Positions 1 to 6,786 of a stretch of 12,123 nt of DNA are shown here, one piece after another. The notes beneath the pieces were generated by a model, which was not told the DNA's origin, did not search any database, and saw only the letters and a list, made by a program, of their open reading frames with translations. The stretch lies in contig CANQCB010000039.1 of NCBI GenBank assembly GCA_947589145.1, positions 1 to 12,123 on the forward strand. Reading direction: 5' to 3'. Each line of letters opens with the position of its first letter. Positions within the stretch are counted from its first letter, which is position 1. The DNA is from an uncultured Clostridia bacterium. Its GTDB lineage: Bacteria > Bacillota > Clostridia > Christensenellales > Pumilibacteraceae. A program made the translations under genes and the position numbers.

Positions 1-1217
1 AGTTTACCGATGCAAAGCTGGATAGCGGACTCGATATTGTCGTATACGCCGTTTGCATATATCTCGCCGGAGTCGCCGTGTCTGAACTGAACGCTAATCT
101 CGTTTACTTCGTTGGCAGTGATATCCTTCTCATAATCGGAGTCTTCCTTGCCGTCGGTGATCTCACCTGCCTCGACGCCTATTGCCGCTGCTCCGCTGGG
201 AACATCACGGAAGTCGTTAAGCGAAACGGTTCCGGAAACGTTGGACTCTATTTTGAGTTTAACTTCGTAGTTGTGGTTGGTCTTGAGTTTGCCATCCTGT
301 CCTGCGCTACGATAGAAGAGCTGCACGGCTGCATGGTTGGCATTCGGATCATCTACCTTGTACTGTATCGTAACCTTTTGCGCACCGATATATATGTAAT
401 CGCTGTCGGGAGCCTTACCGTTTTCGTAATTGCCGTCTACGTAAGCCGTAGAGATGGTGGTATCGGTCCAGTTATATTTATGGTCGCCCCAATAGTTCCA
501 AATGCCGGCAGGGCTCTTGTTCTGCTCGTAAGTGGAAGCGTCGAAGGTGTAGTTACCCTTGTTCTCCCAAGTTACGGTTACAGGTATGCTTGCCGAGAAA
601 TTGGTGCCGGTGATCTTTGCGGTCAAGGTTACGGGCGAACCTTCTTCGGTATCCAAAACAGGTTTAACCAAGCCGTTCGCTACGGTAACTTTCGTCGCGT
701 CGGAAGATTCCCACTCGATCTCCTGATCGGGAACTTCGGTTCCCTCTCTCGTTACCTTCGCGGTGAGGGTCACGCCTGCTGCGTCATTCTCTTTATCGAG
801 AGTGAGTTCGGTGATGGGTTGACCGTCTTTGAGAATGGAGACTTCACGACCCGCGGTTACGGTTACCGTGCACACATTGGACGTTACGTCGCCGACCTTT
901 GCGGTAATCTCCGCCGTGCCCTTCGCCTCGCCCCTTACTCTGCCGATAGCGGATACGGACGCGATCGTGGGAGCGGAAGAAACCCATTCGTCGATGTCTG
1001 CGGTTCTGGTGGAAGTGTTACCGTCGCTGTATGTAATCGTTACGGTCGGGGTCACACTCATGCCTGCTTCCACGGTCAAAGTCTCGGATATCTCGATGCT
1101 CGTAACCGTGGGATCTTTATCTCCGCACGCGGTCAACGTAAATGCGGCAAACGAAAAAATCAACGCAAGCGCAATTACGAATACGACGGGGAGAAGAACT
1201 TTCCTTTTTGCATTCAT
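1..1217 (-). CDS. Secreted lipoprotein with bacterial Ig-like (Big_2) repeats, 3' end outside window
   Basis: Reading leftward from ATG at 1217, the frame stays open to position 1, giving about 405 residues without a stop; the C-terminus lies outside the window. AGGAGG at 1225-1230 fixes the start. Residues 1-31 are a lipoprotein signal peptide: positively charged start (MNAKRK), a hydrophobic stretch, then a lipobox LTAC with Cys31 as the predicted lipidated residue. Residues of about 36-115 and 117-200 look like two Big_2 Ig-like domains, with the usual Thr/Val-rich strands and an S-x-P/D-T-x-A/K-x-V pattern. From about residue 205 a Trp/Tyr-rich region (WNYWGD, then alternating strands with NYEVKLKIES) resembles a beta-sandwich carbohydrate-binding module, but I cannot name the family. 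The protein is probably membrane-anchored on the outside and may bind a polysaccharide or surface ligand. Function is inferred from domain style only. Confidence 0.
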   Translation of the reverse strand, partial: MNAKRKVLLPVVFVIALALIFSFAAFTLTACGDKDPTVTSIEISETLTVEAGMSVTPTVTITYSDGNTSTRTADIDEWVSSAPTIASVSAIGRVRGEAKGTAEITAKVGDVTSNVCTVTVTAGREVSILKDGQPITELTLDKENDAAGVTLTAKVTREGTEVPDQEIEWESSDATKVTVANGLVKPVLDTEEGSPVTLTAKITGTNFSASIPVTVTWENKGNYTFDASTYEQNKSPAGIWNYWGDHKYNWTDTTISTAYVDGNYENGKAPDSDYIYIGAQKVTIQYKVDDPNANHAAVQLFYRSAGQDGKLKTNHNYEVKLKIESNVSGTVSLNDFRDVPSGAAAIGVEAGEITDGKEDSDYEKDITANEVNEISVQFRHGDSGEIYANGVYDNIESAIQLCIGK

Positions 1218-1567
1218 ACAAATTCCTCCTGTATAAATTTTTGATTTATTACTAATGCCGATTGGCAAATAGTCGCTTTTCGTCGGTCGGGAGAAAGCGT
1301 AACTTCAATCGCATTTTCGCACGTCTCCCCCGCTTCGGAATTTCCCTTTTTTGTCAAAGCGATCCTCGGGGAAACGGTCATTATGCGACAGAACGGACTG
1401 TTTCTTTATTGACCTGTGAAATTATATAACACCCGAAAGCGCAAAAAATATCCGTTTCTTATTCTGTCGTTTTATTTCCTAAATTGTAAGAATAATCGGC
1501 CTTTTGAAAAAGGAACGAGCCGTTCGGAACGCTTTACGGCGCGGCCGTTTCGGCGGCTGCCAACGTT
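1218..1567. other. Intergenic region between lipoprotein and kinase operon
   Basis: About 350 bases with no credible gene. It contains the ribosome binding site of the lipoprotein (1225-1230), a weak hairpin with a T-run behind the kinase gene, and a direct repeat at the kinase stop codon. A TATAAT on the minus strand (plus 1421-1426) could be a -10 for the lipoprotein, but no matching -35 is visible 15-19 bp upstream, so I do not assign a promoter. Confidence 0.6.
1507..1525 (-). terminator. Weak candidate terminator of the XRE-regulator-kinase operon
   Basis: On the minus strand a 5-bp stem GAACG/CGTTC with loop GCT (plus 1513-1525) is followed by C and five T residues (plus 1507-1511). 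It lies about 45 bases after the kinase stop codon. The stem is short, so this is a tentative call. Confidence 0.35.
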
Positions 1568-1590
1568 TTACGGTTCGGCCGTTTCGGCGG
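1530..1590. repeat. Direct repeat spanning the kinase stop codon
   Basis: Two 27-bp copies at 1530-1556 and 1564-1590 match at 24 of 27 positions. The second copy encodes the last residues (TAETAEP) and the TAA stop of the histidine kinase. The first copy carries the same tail and a TAA just behind the gene, offset by 34 bp and so out of frame. It looks like a small local duplication of the gene end. Confidence 0.7.
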
Positions 1591-2974
1591 TTTTTCGCGG
1601 CCGACTGAAAATTATATTTATATGGAAAACGTTGTTCGTGGCGTAGGCGTTCAGTTCGCCGCCGTATTTCTTGACTATCATGCGGAGACTGCGCATGCCG
1701 AAGCCGTGATTTTCCTTGTCGCTCTTGGTGGTGACGGGCAAGCCGTCCTCGAAATCGAGGCTGCCGTTGAAATAGTTTTCCTCCTGCACGAGAATGAGGT
1801 CGTCCTTGGATTTCACCACGAGACTTATTACTCTGCGCTCGTTGTCGGAGATCTCCTTTACCGCTTCGAGGGCGTTATCGATTATGTTTCCGAAAAGGCA
1901 GTACAGGTCGCCGGTCTCCATAAATTCGAGTTTTTCGCCGTCTATCATGCAGGAGAGGTTGATCCCGTTCTGTTCGCAATATAAACTCTTTTCGGTTATG
2001 AGGACGTTGAGAAGCCCGTTCCCCGTTTCCAACCTTGCGTCGTATATGGAAATGCTGTCGCGCAGATCCTTTAACGTTTCGGGCGAGATACCGCCCTGCG
2101 CGGCAAGCGCGTCGAGCTTATACTTTATGTCGTGGCACTTTATGTTGATTCTCTCTATGCTGTCCTTGGAAATCCGATATTGCATTTCGCCCTGTCTCAC
2201 GGTATATTTGAGGTATTCGAGCTCTTGAAGAAGTTTGTTTTCCACGATCGCCTTGGACGACAGCAACAATATGACGAGACAGCAGATGACGGAAAAGGCG
2301 TTCCCCGTCTGCCGCAACGCGTAATATACCGGTTCGAGGAAGTGATTTTCGCGCTCCACGCTGAGCCGCGCGAAGTTCACGTCTTCGAGAGAACAAAGCA
2401 GCACGGTGACGGCAAGAATGATCACCACGATGACGAGCATTTTTGTGTTCAACTCGTTACCTTGGAGTTTGTCCATCGTTCGGCGAATGTAAAGGAAATA
2501 TATCGCCGCGGTGAGAGTGAGGAAAATCGCATAGTACATGAGGCGATACCAGACGGTGAACATGCTGCCCCAACCGTTATACCAACCGCATTGATCCCCT
2601 ATCGTCCAGAATATGAGATACGCCTTGTACGCGAGGTTTTGCGCCGCGTAAGCCATGCTGCAAATAAACAGTATTTTGGTAAACCGCTCGTTGTAACACC
2701 GCCAAGAGAACAGCGCGAACATGGCGAAAAGGAAGGTATATATCAATACTCTGCCCCACACCGTGTTTCCCAAACAATCGGCGTAATTCCCCAACGGTAT
2801 GTGATACAAAAACGCAACGGGTATGCCGAGAGCGAATATTGCGGCGATGAAAAGCGGCGCGCGCACCCAAAAATGTCGGCGGTGCGCAAGTTTGCGGAAA
2901 AACAGCACGCAGAAAATCGAGTACTCGGCGATAAACTCGACCATTATCAATGAATATACCCGCCAAACGCTCAT
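1568..2974 (-). CDS. Polytopic sensor histidine kinase, GHKL/HATPase_c_5 (AgrC-like)
   Basis: A 468-residue membrane sensor kinase that presumably phosphorylates the response regulator encoded just before it. The N-terminal half has about seven hydrophobic segments (near residues 5-25, 37-60, 73-91, 99-124, 140-162, 178-198 and 222-240), followed by a helical linker with the phosphoacceptor motif KCHDIKYKL (His281). The C-terminal ATPase domain shows the N box FGNIIDNALEA (Asn363, Asn367) and a G box HGFGMRSL (residues 423-430), the reduced pattern typical of AgrC/VirS-type kinases. I chose the ATG at 2974 because it overlaps the regulator stop codon as ATGA and follows GAGAGGAAG; an in-frame ATG at 3001 would add nine residues inside the regulator gene. 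The signal is unknown: no agrB/agrD-like peptide genes lie in the window. The last residues lie inside a short direct repeat. Confidence 0.9.
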   Translation of the reverse strand: MSVWRVYSLIMVEFIAEYSIFCVLFFRKLAHRRHFWVRAPLFIAAIFALGIPVAFLYHIPLGNYADCLGNTVWGRVLIYTFLFAMFALFSWRCYNERFTKILFICSMAYAAQNLAYKAYLIFWTIGDQCGWYNGWGSMFTVWYRLMYYAIFLTLTAAIYFLYIRRTMDKLQGNELNTKMLVIVVIILAVTVLLCSLEDVNFARLSVERENHFLEPVYYALRQTGNAFSVICCLVILLLSSKAIVENKLLQELEYLKYTVRQGEMQYRISKDSIERINIKCHDIKYKLDALAAQGGISPETLKDLRDSISIYDARLETGNGLLNVLITEKSLYCEQNGINLSCMIDGEKLEFMETGDLYCLFGNIIDNALEAVKEISDNERRVISLVVKSKDDLILVQEENYFNGSLDFEDGLPVTTKSDKENHGFGMRSLRMIVKKYGGELNAYATNNVFHINIIFSRPRKTAETAEP

Positions 2975-3687
2975 TTCTTCCTCTCTAAGCCCGCGTACCA
3001 ATTCGCAAGTTCAGCCATAAACGGCTTACGCCGAGGGCGACTGATCCCCAACGTCTCCGATCCGACGCGAACGGTGCTTCCGCTTATGCCCACGATAAAC
3101 GCGGGGTTCACGAGATAGCATTGATTGCAACGCAAAAATCCGAATTCTTTCAATTCGTTCTCGGCTTTGGACAAAACCCCCGTCATTTCGATTATTCCGT
3201 CAACCAAGTGATAGTAAAGCCTGTGCCGCGATATCTCGACGTACATGAGCTTGTCCGTGGATATGCGGCAGGGTCCTTCCGACGTATTCAGGGTGAAGTC
3301 CTTGTTCTCGTTCATAACGTAAATATCGAGCGCTTTGCGGAATTTCAACGCAAAGTCATAGTAATTTACCGGTTTGACGATATAGGCGACGGCGTCCACC
3401 TCGTAACCCTTTTGCGCGTATTGTATCAGGTTCGTTATGAATACGAGGGATACCGCCTTGTCCGTCTTTCTCAGTTCCACCGCCGCGGTCATTCCGTCGC
3501 ACTCGGGCATGTTGATATCCATGAAAACCACCGCGTATTTAGCCGTATATTTCGCGAGAAATTCCAAGGCGTCGTGAAATCGATCGACGCAAAATTCCTG
3601 CCCCGTCTCCGCGGAATACTTTTTTATGTAATTTTGAATCAGTTCCGCCGAGATGTCCTCGTCTTCCACTACCGCTATGTTCCTCAT
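2971..3687 (-). CDS. LytTR-family response regulator
   Basis: A 238-residue cytoplasmic two-component response regulator. Residues 1-120 form the receiver domain: acidic pocket VVEDED (about residues 6-11), phosphoacceptor Asp57 in VVFMDINMP, Thr85 in VFITN and Lys105 in IVKPVN. Residues of about 130-232 form a LytTR DNA-binding domain, with the typical GFLRCNQCYLVNPAFI stretch and the basic ISRPRRKPF near the end. Proteins of this class (AgrA, ComE, VirR) bind direct repeats upstream of their targets. The start overlaps the XRE stop as ATGA (3684-3687) with GGGGTGA as ribosome binding site, and its own stop overlaps the kinase start in the same way, so the three genes are probably translationally coupled. 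Its target promoters are not evident here. Confidence 0.93.
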   Translation of the reverse strand: MRNIAVVEDEDISAELIQNYIKKYSAETGQEFCVDRFHDALEFLAKYTAKYAVVFMDINMPECDGMTAAVELRKTDKAVSLVFITNLIQYAQKGYEVDAVAYIVKPVNYYDFALKFRKALDIYVMNENKDFTLNTSEGPCRISTDKLMYVEISRHRLYYHLVDGIIEMTGVLSKAENELKEFGFLRCNQCYLVNPAFIVGISGSTVRVGSETLGISRPRRKPFMAELANWYAGLERKK

Positions 3688-3947
3688 TTTTCACCCCTAT
3701 CCGACTTCGATCCGAAAAGAACGTCGACTCTTACGCCCAATACCTGCGAAATAATGAAAACTTCTTTGTCCGTCGCCATACGAATCTGCCCTTCCAATTT
3801 GGAATAGCTTGTGGGATTTATGTCAAGCCCCGCCGTCTGTAATTTCGCTATAAAATTTCTTTGGCTGATATTCTTTTGTAAACGCAGTTGCTCGACATTC
3901 CTTCCTATCATATTGGAGTTTCCGTAATTTTTTTTACGAGTTCTCAT
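3684..3947 (-). CDS. XRE-family helix-turn-helix regulator, first gene of the two-component operon
   Basis: An 87-residue protein made almost entirely of one HTH_3/Cro-CI domain at residues of about 14-78 (NVEQLRLQKNISQRNFIAKL, then a recognition region with TSYSKLEGQ, ending GVRVDVLFG). The N-terminus is basic (RTRKK). It is a DNA-binding protein and by position the likely repressor of its own operon: two related inverted repeats flank and overlap the promoter just upstream. ATG at 3947 follows AAGGGTAAGG at a slightly long spacing; an internal ATG at 3911 has a poor ribosome binding site and would cut into the domain start. It overlaps the response regulator gene by ATGA. Coupling an XRE protein to a LytTR system suggests two inputs controlling one module; this is inference. 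Confidence 0.85.
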   Translation of the reverse strand: MRTRKKNYGNSNMIGRNVEQLRLQKNISQRNFIAKLQTAGLDINPTSYSKLEGQIRMATDKEVFIISQVLGVRVDVLFGSKSDRGEK

Positions 3948-3966
3948 CGGAATTTCGCCTTACCCT

Positions 3967-3985
3967 TAATTCTATTTTGGAATTA
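3967..3985. promoter_or_regulatory. Operator O2, imperfect inverted repeat over the -10
   Basis: Arms TAATTCTA (3967-3974) and TGGAATTA (3978-3985) pair at seven of eight positions around a 3-bp centre. It shares the TGGAATTA half-site, and the 3-bp centre spacing, with the longer repeat centred 40 bp upstream. It overlaps the -10 and the predicted transcription start of the XRE operon, which fits a repressor site. Confidence 0.6.
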
Positions 3986-3990
3986 TATCA
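3982..3990 (-). promoter_or_regulatory. Extended -10 promoter of the XRE-regulator-kinase operon
   Basis: The minus strand reads TGATATAAT, a perfect extended -10 (TGN plus TATAAT). The -35 position falls inside operator O1 and reads ATTATA, a poor match, which fits an extended -10 promoter. Predicted start is near 3975, leaving a leader of about 28 bases before the XRE ATG. Confidence 0.6.
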
Positions 3991-4003
3991 CGAGCGCCGC
4001 GTT

Positions 4004-4028
4004 TTATAATTCCAATATGGAATTATAA
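4004..4028. promoter_or_regulatory. Operator O1, perfect 11-bp inverted repeat
   Basis: Perfect arms TTATAATTCCA (4004-4014) and TGGAATTATAA (4018-4028) surround the centre ATA. It covers the -35 zone of the XRE operon promoter and shares its half-site with O2. Most likely the binding site of the XRE protein dimer. Confidence 0.65.
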
Positions 4029-4210
4029 CGCATTTTTATATCGTTCGGCCGTAACTTTACGTCCGCGGCAAATACTATGCCGTATTTCCCGCCTCGGCGG
4101 CGCTTCGCGCGGGATCGAGGGGCGGGCGCGCATGAAACGATAAGGTTGACTTTCCGAAACAACCCGCCTTGCATATTTGCCCTTTCTAAGCGACGCGCCG
4201 TGCATACGAA
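4029..4210. other. Unassigned stretch between XRE promoter and terminators
   Basis: About 180 bases without a convincing gene. It holds a GC-rich imperfect hairpin: CCCGCC near 4089 pairs with GGCGGG near 4125, enclosing a small GCGCTTCGCGC stem-loop. Short frames on both strands lack a ribosome binding site. I see nothing else. Confidence 0.4.
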
Positions 4211-4238
4211 AAAGCAGTCGGGAAAACCCGACTGCTTT
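4211..4238 (-). terminator. Second intrinsic terminator behind clpC
   Basis: A perfect 12-bp stem (AAAGCAGTCGGG with CCCGACTGCTTT) has a 4-base loop. On the minus strand it is followed by further T residues (TTTTTCG), so it works best leftward, as a backup to the terminator at 4264-4307. Confidence 0.8.
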
Positions 4239-4263
4239 CGGTTCGAGAGATATAAAACGGAAT

Positions 4264-4307
4264 GACAAAAAGCGCCGTCGCGTTATATCGGACGGCGCTT
4301 TTTTGTC
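4264..4307. terminator. Strong bidirectional terminator behind clpC
   Basis: AGCGCCGTC (4271-4279) and GACGGCGCT (4291-4299) pair perfectly across an 11-base loop. A and T runs of five to six bases flank the stem, with GAC/GTC closing it outside. It lies 44 bases after the clpC stop codon and should end the ctsR operon transcript. Confidence 0.9.
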
Positions 4308-4350
4308 GTTTTCGGTCAATTTTGCTTATGCGTTATTCCGCAATCGGCGT

Positions 4351-6771
4351 TTAGTAAATTTCCACTCTGCCGTTGACGTAGTCCACGGTGGCGGTGCCGT
4401 TATCCTTGATCTTGCCCGTGAGGAGCGCCTCGGCGAGGGCGTCCTCTATCGTTTGCTCGATTATTCTGCGGAGCGGGCGCGCGCCGTATTCGGGGTCGTA
4501 GCCGTTTTTGATAACGTAATCCACGATTGCCGGAGTATACCTTATGGCTATGTTGCGGTCGGTGAGTTTCTTGGTCACTTTGCGCATCATTATGTCGGCT
4601 ATCTGCTTGATATTCTCTTCCGTGAGGTGCTTGAAGTAGCAGATGACGTCGATACGGTTGAGGAATTCGGGGCGGAAATGGCGTTTGAGCGCGTCGGAAA
4701 GCACCTGTTCCTCGTCCGTTTCCTGCCGCGTGGGACTGTCGTTAAACCCGATCGAGCGGCGGGTTTTAAGCTCGCTTACGCCGACGTTCGAGGTCATTAT
4801 CACGATGGTGTTTTTGAAGTCGACCGTTCTGCCCTGCGAGTCGGTCAGTCTGCCCTCGTCGAGAATTTGAAGCAGGATATTGTATACGTCGGGATGAGCC
4901 TTTTCTATCTCGTCGAAAAGCACGACCGAATACGGCTTTCTGCGCACCTGTTCGGTGAGCTGTCCGCCGTCGTCGAACCCGACGTAGCCCGGAGGCGATC
5001 CTATGAGTTTGCTTACGCTATGCGACTCCATGTATTCGCTCATGTCTATCCTTATCATGTTCTTCTCGTCGTCGAAGAGCAGCGAGGCGAGAGCTTTAGC
5101 CAGCTCGGTCTTGCCCACGCCCGTGGGTCCGAGGAACAGGAACGAGCCTATCGGACGTTTGGGGTCTTTCAGCCCCGCCCTTGCGCGTCTTATGGCTTTC
5201 GATACGCTTTCCACCGCTTTATCCTGCCCCACAACGCGCTCGTGAAGTATGCTTTCGAGATTGTTCAGTCTTTCGAGTTCGGTCTCGTTGAGCCGCGTAA
5301 CGGGGATCTTCGTCCATTTGGCGACGATTTCCGCGATATCCTCGGCGTCTATCGTCGAAGTCAACGACGCCTGCCATTCGGCTTTGCGCTTTTGTATTTC
5401 GCGATATACGTTGTCGCGGAGATTTTTGTACTCCTCCGCTTTGTTGTAGTCCTGATTTTTGGAGCACATGTCCATGTAACGGTTATACTCTTCGGCTTTC
5501 TTTTCGAGGTCTTTGAGCTCGGGCGGGAGTCGGTTGCTGTTGACTTTCGCGCGGCTGGACGCTTCGTCTATCAGGTCGATCGCCTTGTCGGGCAGGAATC
5601 TGTCCGTGATATACCGATCGGAGAGTTTTACCGCCGCCTCGATCGCTTCGTCGCTTATTTTGATCTTATGATACTCTTCGTAGTTCGGGCGTATCCCCTT
5701 GAGTATTTCTATCGTCTGCTCGACGGTGGGAGGATTTACTATTATGGGTTGGAAACGACGTTCGAGCGCCTTATCCGCCTCTATGAATTTTCTGTATTCG
5801 TCGGTGGTGGTCGCGCCTATCGTTTGAAGTTCGCCGCGCGCAAGATACGGTTTGAGCATATCCGACGGGGACACTTCTCCTTCCTTTCCGCCCGCCTGCG
5901 CAAGCGTGTGCAATTCGTCGATGAACAAAATTATGTTGCCGCGCTTTATCACCGCCTCGATCGCGTCTTTGAGTTTGCGTTCGAGTTCGCCGCGGTATTT
6001 CGTGCCCGCCATAAGGCTGCCTATGTCAAGCGAAAATATGATCTTGTCTTTGAGAAGCTCGGGCACGTTTCCCGATACCATTTCGCGCGCAAGCCCCTCT
6101 ATTACCGCGCTCTTGCCCACGCCCGGCTCGCCGATCAGAACGGGGTTGTTCTTGGTCTTTCGGCAAAGTATTTCGATTATGCGCTCGATTTCTTCCTTCC
6201 TGCCTATGACGGGGTCGATCTTGCCCTCTCTCGCGCGGAGCGTGAAATCCACGCCGAGGTCTTTCAGCTCGGGCGGAACGCTCGCTTTGGCGTTCGCGGC
6301 GTTGTCTATCTGCGAGGTGTTCATGTTCGTGAGCACTTCGTTTATGTCCACGTAGCCGTTGAGGTTTTCCAACATGTGCCTTAAATTGACGTTCCTGCGG
6401 AAAAACTCGGACGTGGGAGTGTTTTTGTAGAGTATCGACGCAAGAAGCAGGTGCTCGGTATATATGCAGTCTCTTTTATATATCAGCGCTATGCGACGGG
6501 CGTCCGCGAACATGGTTTTTGTCGCCTCGGAATCCTCTATGTCCGCCAAGTCGTCGGTCTTTTCCAGCCTGCCGATCTCGGTCAGGAACGAGCCCGGGAG
6601 CATTTGTTCCGCGCGGAGAATTTCCGAGCACACGCAGGGTATGTTATACATTGCGTATAACAGGTGTATGGGCTCGACGTATTTATTGTGATTTCTCATG
6701 GCAAGCTGTTTTGCCGCGTTGATCGCTTTCGCGACGTTTTCGGATATGGGAAAATTATCGTAGTAATCCAT
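4351..6771 (-). CDS. clpC: ATP-dependent Clp protease ATPase subunit ClpC
   Basis: An 806-residue HSP100 unfoldase that delivers substrates, notably arginine-phosphorylated proteins marked by McsB, into ClpP. The N domain (about residues 1-145) holds two Clp-N repeats, the known phosphoarginine-binding region in this family. The first AAA+ module has Walker A GEPGVGKSA (214-222) and Walker B ILFIDELH (Asp285, Glu286). A coiled middle domain with a UVR-like stretch covers about 416-470 and is the expected McsA/MecA contact. The second AAA+ module has Walker A GPTGVGKT (548-555), Walker B VLFDE (Asp620, Glu621), arginine finger Arg706 and sensor-2 GARPLRR (763-769). Ile674-Gly675-Phe676 forms the ClpP-docking loop. 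Length is normal for ClpC. AGGAGG lies 7 bases before the ATG. It is the last gene of the CtsR-controlled operon, 15 bases after mcsB. Confidence 0.98.
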   Translation of the reverse strand: MDYYDNFPISENVAKAINAAKQLAMRNHNKYVEPIHLLYAMYNIPCVCSEILRAEQMLPGSFLTEIGRLEKTDDLADIEDSEATKTMFADARRIALIYKRDCIYTEHLLLASILYKNTPTSEFFRRNVNLRHMLENLNGYVDINEVLTNMNTSQIDNAANAKASVPPELKDLGVDFTLRAREGKIDPVIGRKEEIERIIEILCRKTKNNPVLIGEPGVGKSAVIEGLAREMVSGNVPELLKDKIIFSLDIGSLMAGTKYRGELERKLKDAIEAVIKRGNIILFIDELHTLAQAGGKEGEVSPSDMLKPYLARGELQTIGATTTDEYRKFIEADKALERRFQPIIVNPPTVEQTIEILKGIRPNYEEYHKIKISDEAIEAAVKLSDRYITDRFLPDKAIDLIDEASSRAKVNSNRLPPELKDLEKKAEEYNRYMDMCSKNQDYNKAEEYKNLRDNVYREIQKRKAEWQASLTSTIDAEDIAEIVAKWTKIPVTRLNETELERLNNLESILHERVVGQDKAVESVSKAIRRARAGLKDPKRPIGSFLFLGPTGVGKTELAKALASLLFDDEKNMIRIDMSEYMESHSVSKLIGSPPGYVGFDDGGQLTEQVRRKPYSVVLFDEIEKAHPDVYNILLQILDEGRLTDSQGRTVDFKNTIVIMTSNVGVSELKTRRSIGFNDSPTRQETDEEQVLSDALKRHFRPEFLNRIDVICYFKHLTEENIKQIADIMMRKVTKKLTDRNIAIRYTPAIVDYVIKNGYDPEYGARPLRRIIEQTIEDALAEALLTGKIKDNGTATVDYVNGRVEIY

Positions 6772-6786
6772 AGTTATACCTCCTTT

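Noticed and set aside
78..1244. 388-codon plus-strand open frame opposite the lipoprotein
   Set aside because: The minus frame has a clear signal peptide, lipobox, Ig-like repeats and AGGAGG; the plus frame has none of these.
1421..1426. TATAAT on the minus strand as the lipoprotein promoter
   Set aside because: No -35 at a suitable distance, no TG extension, and it lies about 200 bases from the start codon.
2132..2953. Plus-strand open frame opposite the kinase gene
   Set aside because: The minus strand encodes a complete histidine kinase with H, N and G boxes.
4077..4265. Possible 62-residue gene on the plus strand between XRE promoter and terminators
   Set aside because: No Shine-Dalgarno sequence, very basic unpatterned translation, and it runs through the terminator hairpin at 4211-4238.
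4177..6384. A 735-codon open frame on the plus strand opposite clpC
   Set aside because: It is antisense to a complete clpC with all catalytic motifs, has no ribosome binding site, and its translation has the Arg/Tyr/His-rich composition of a shadow frame.
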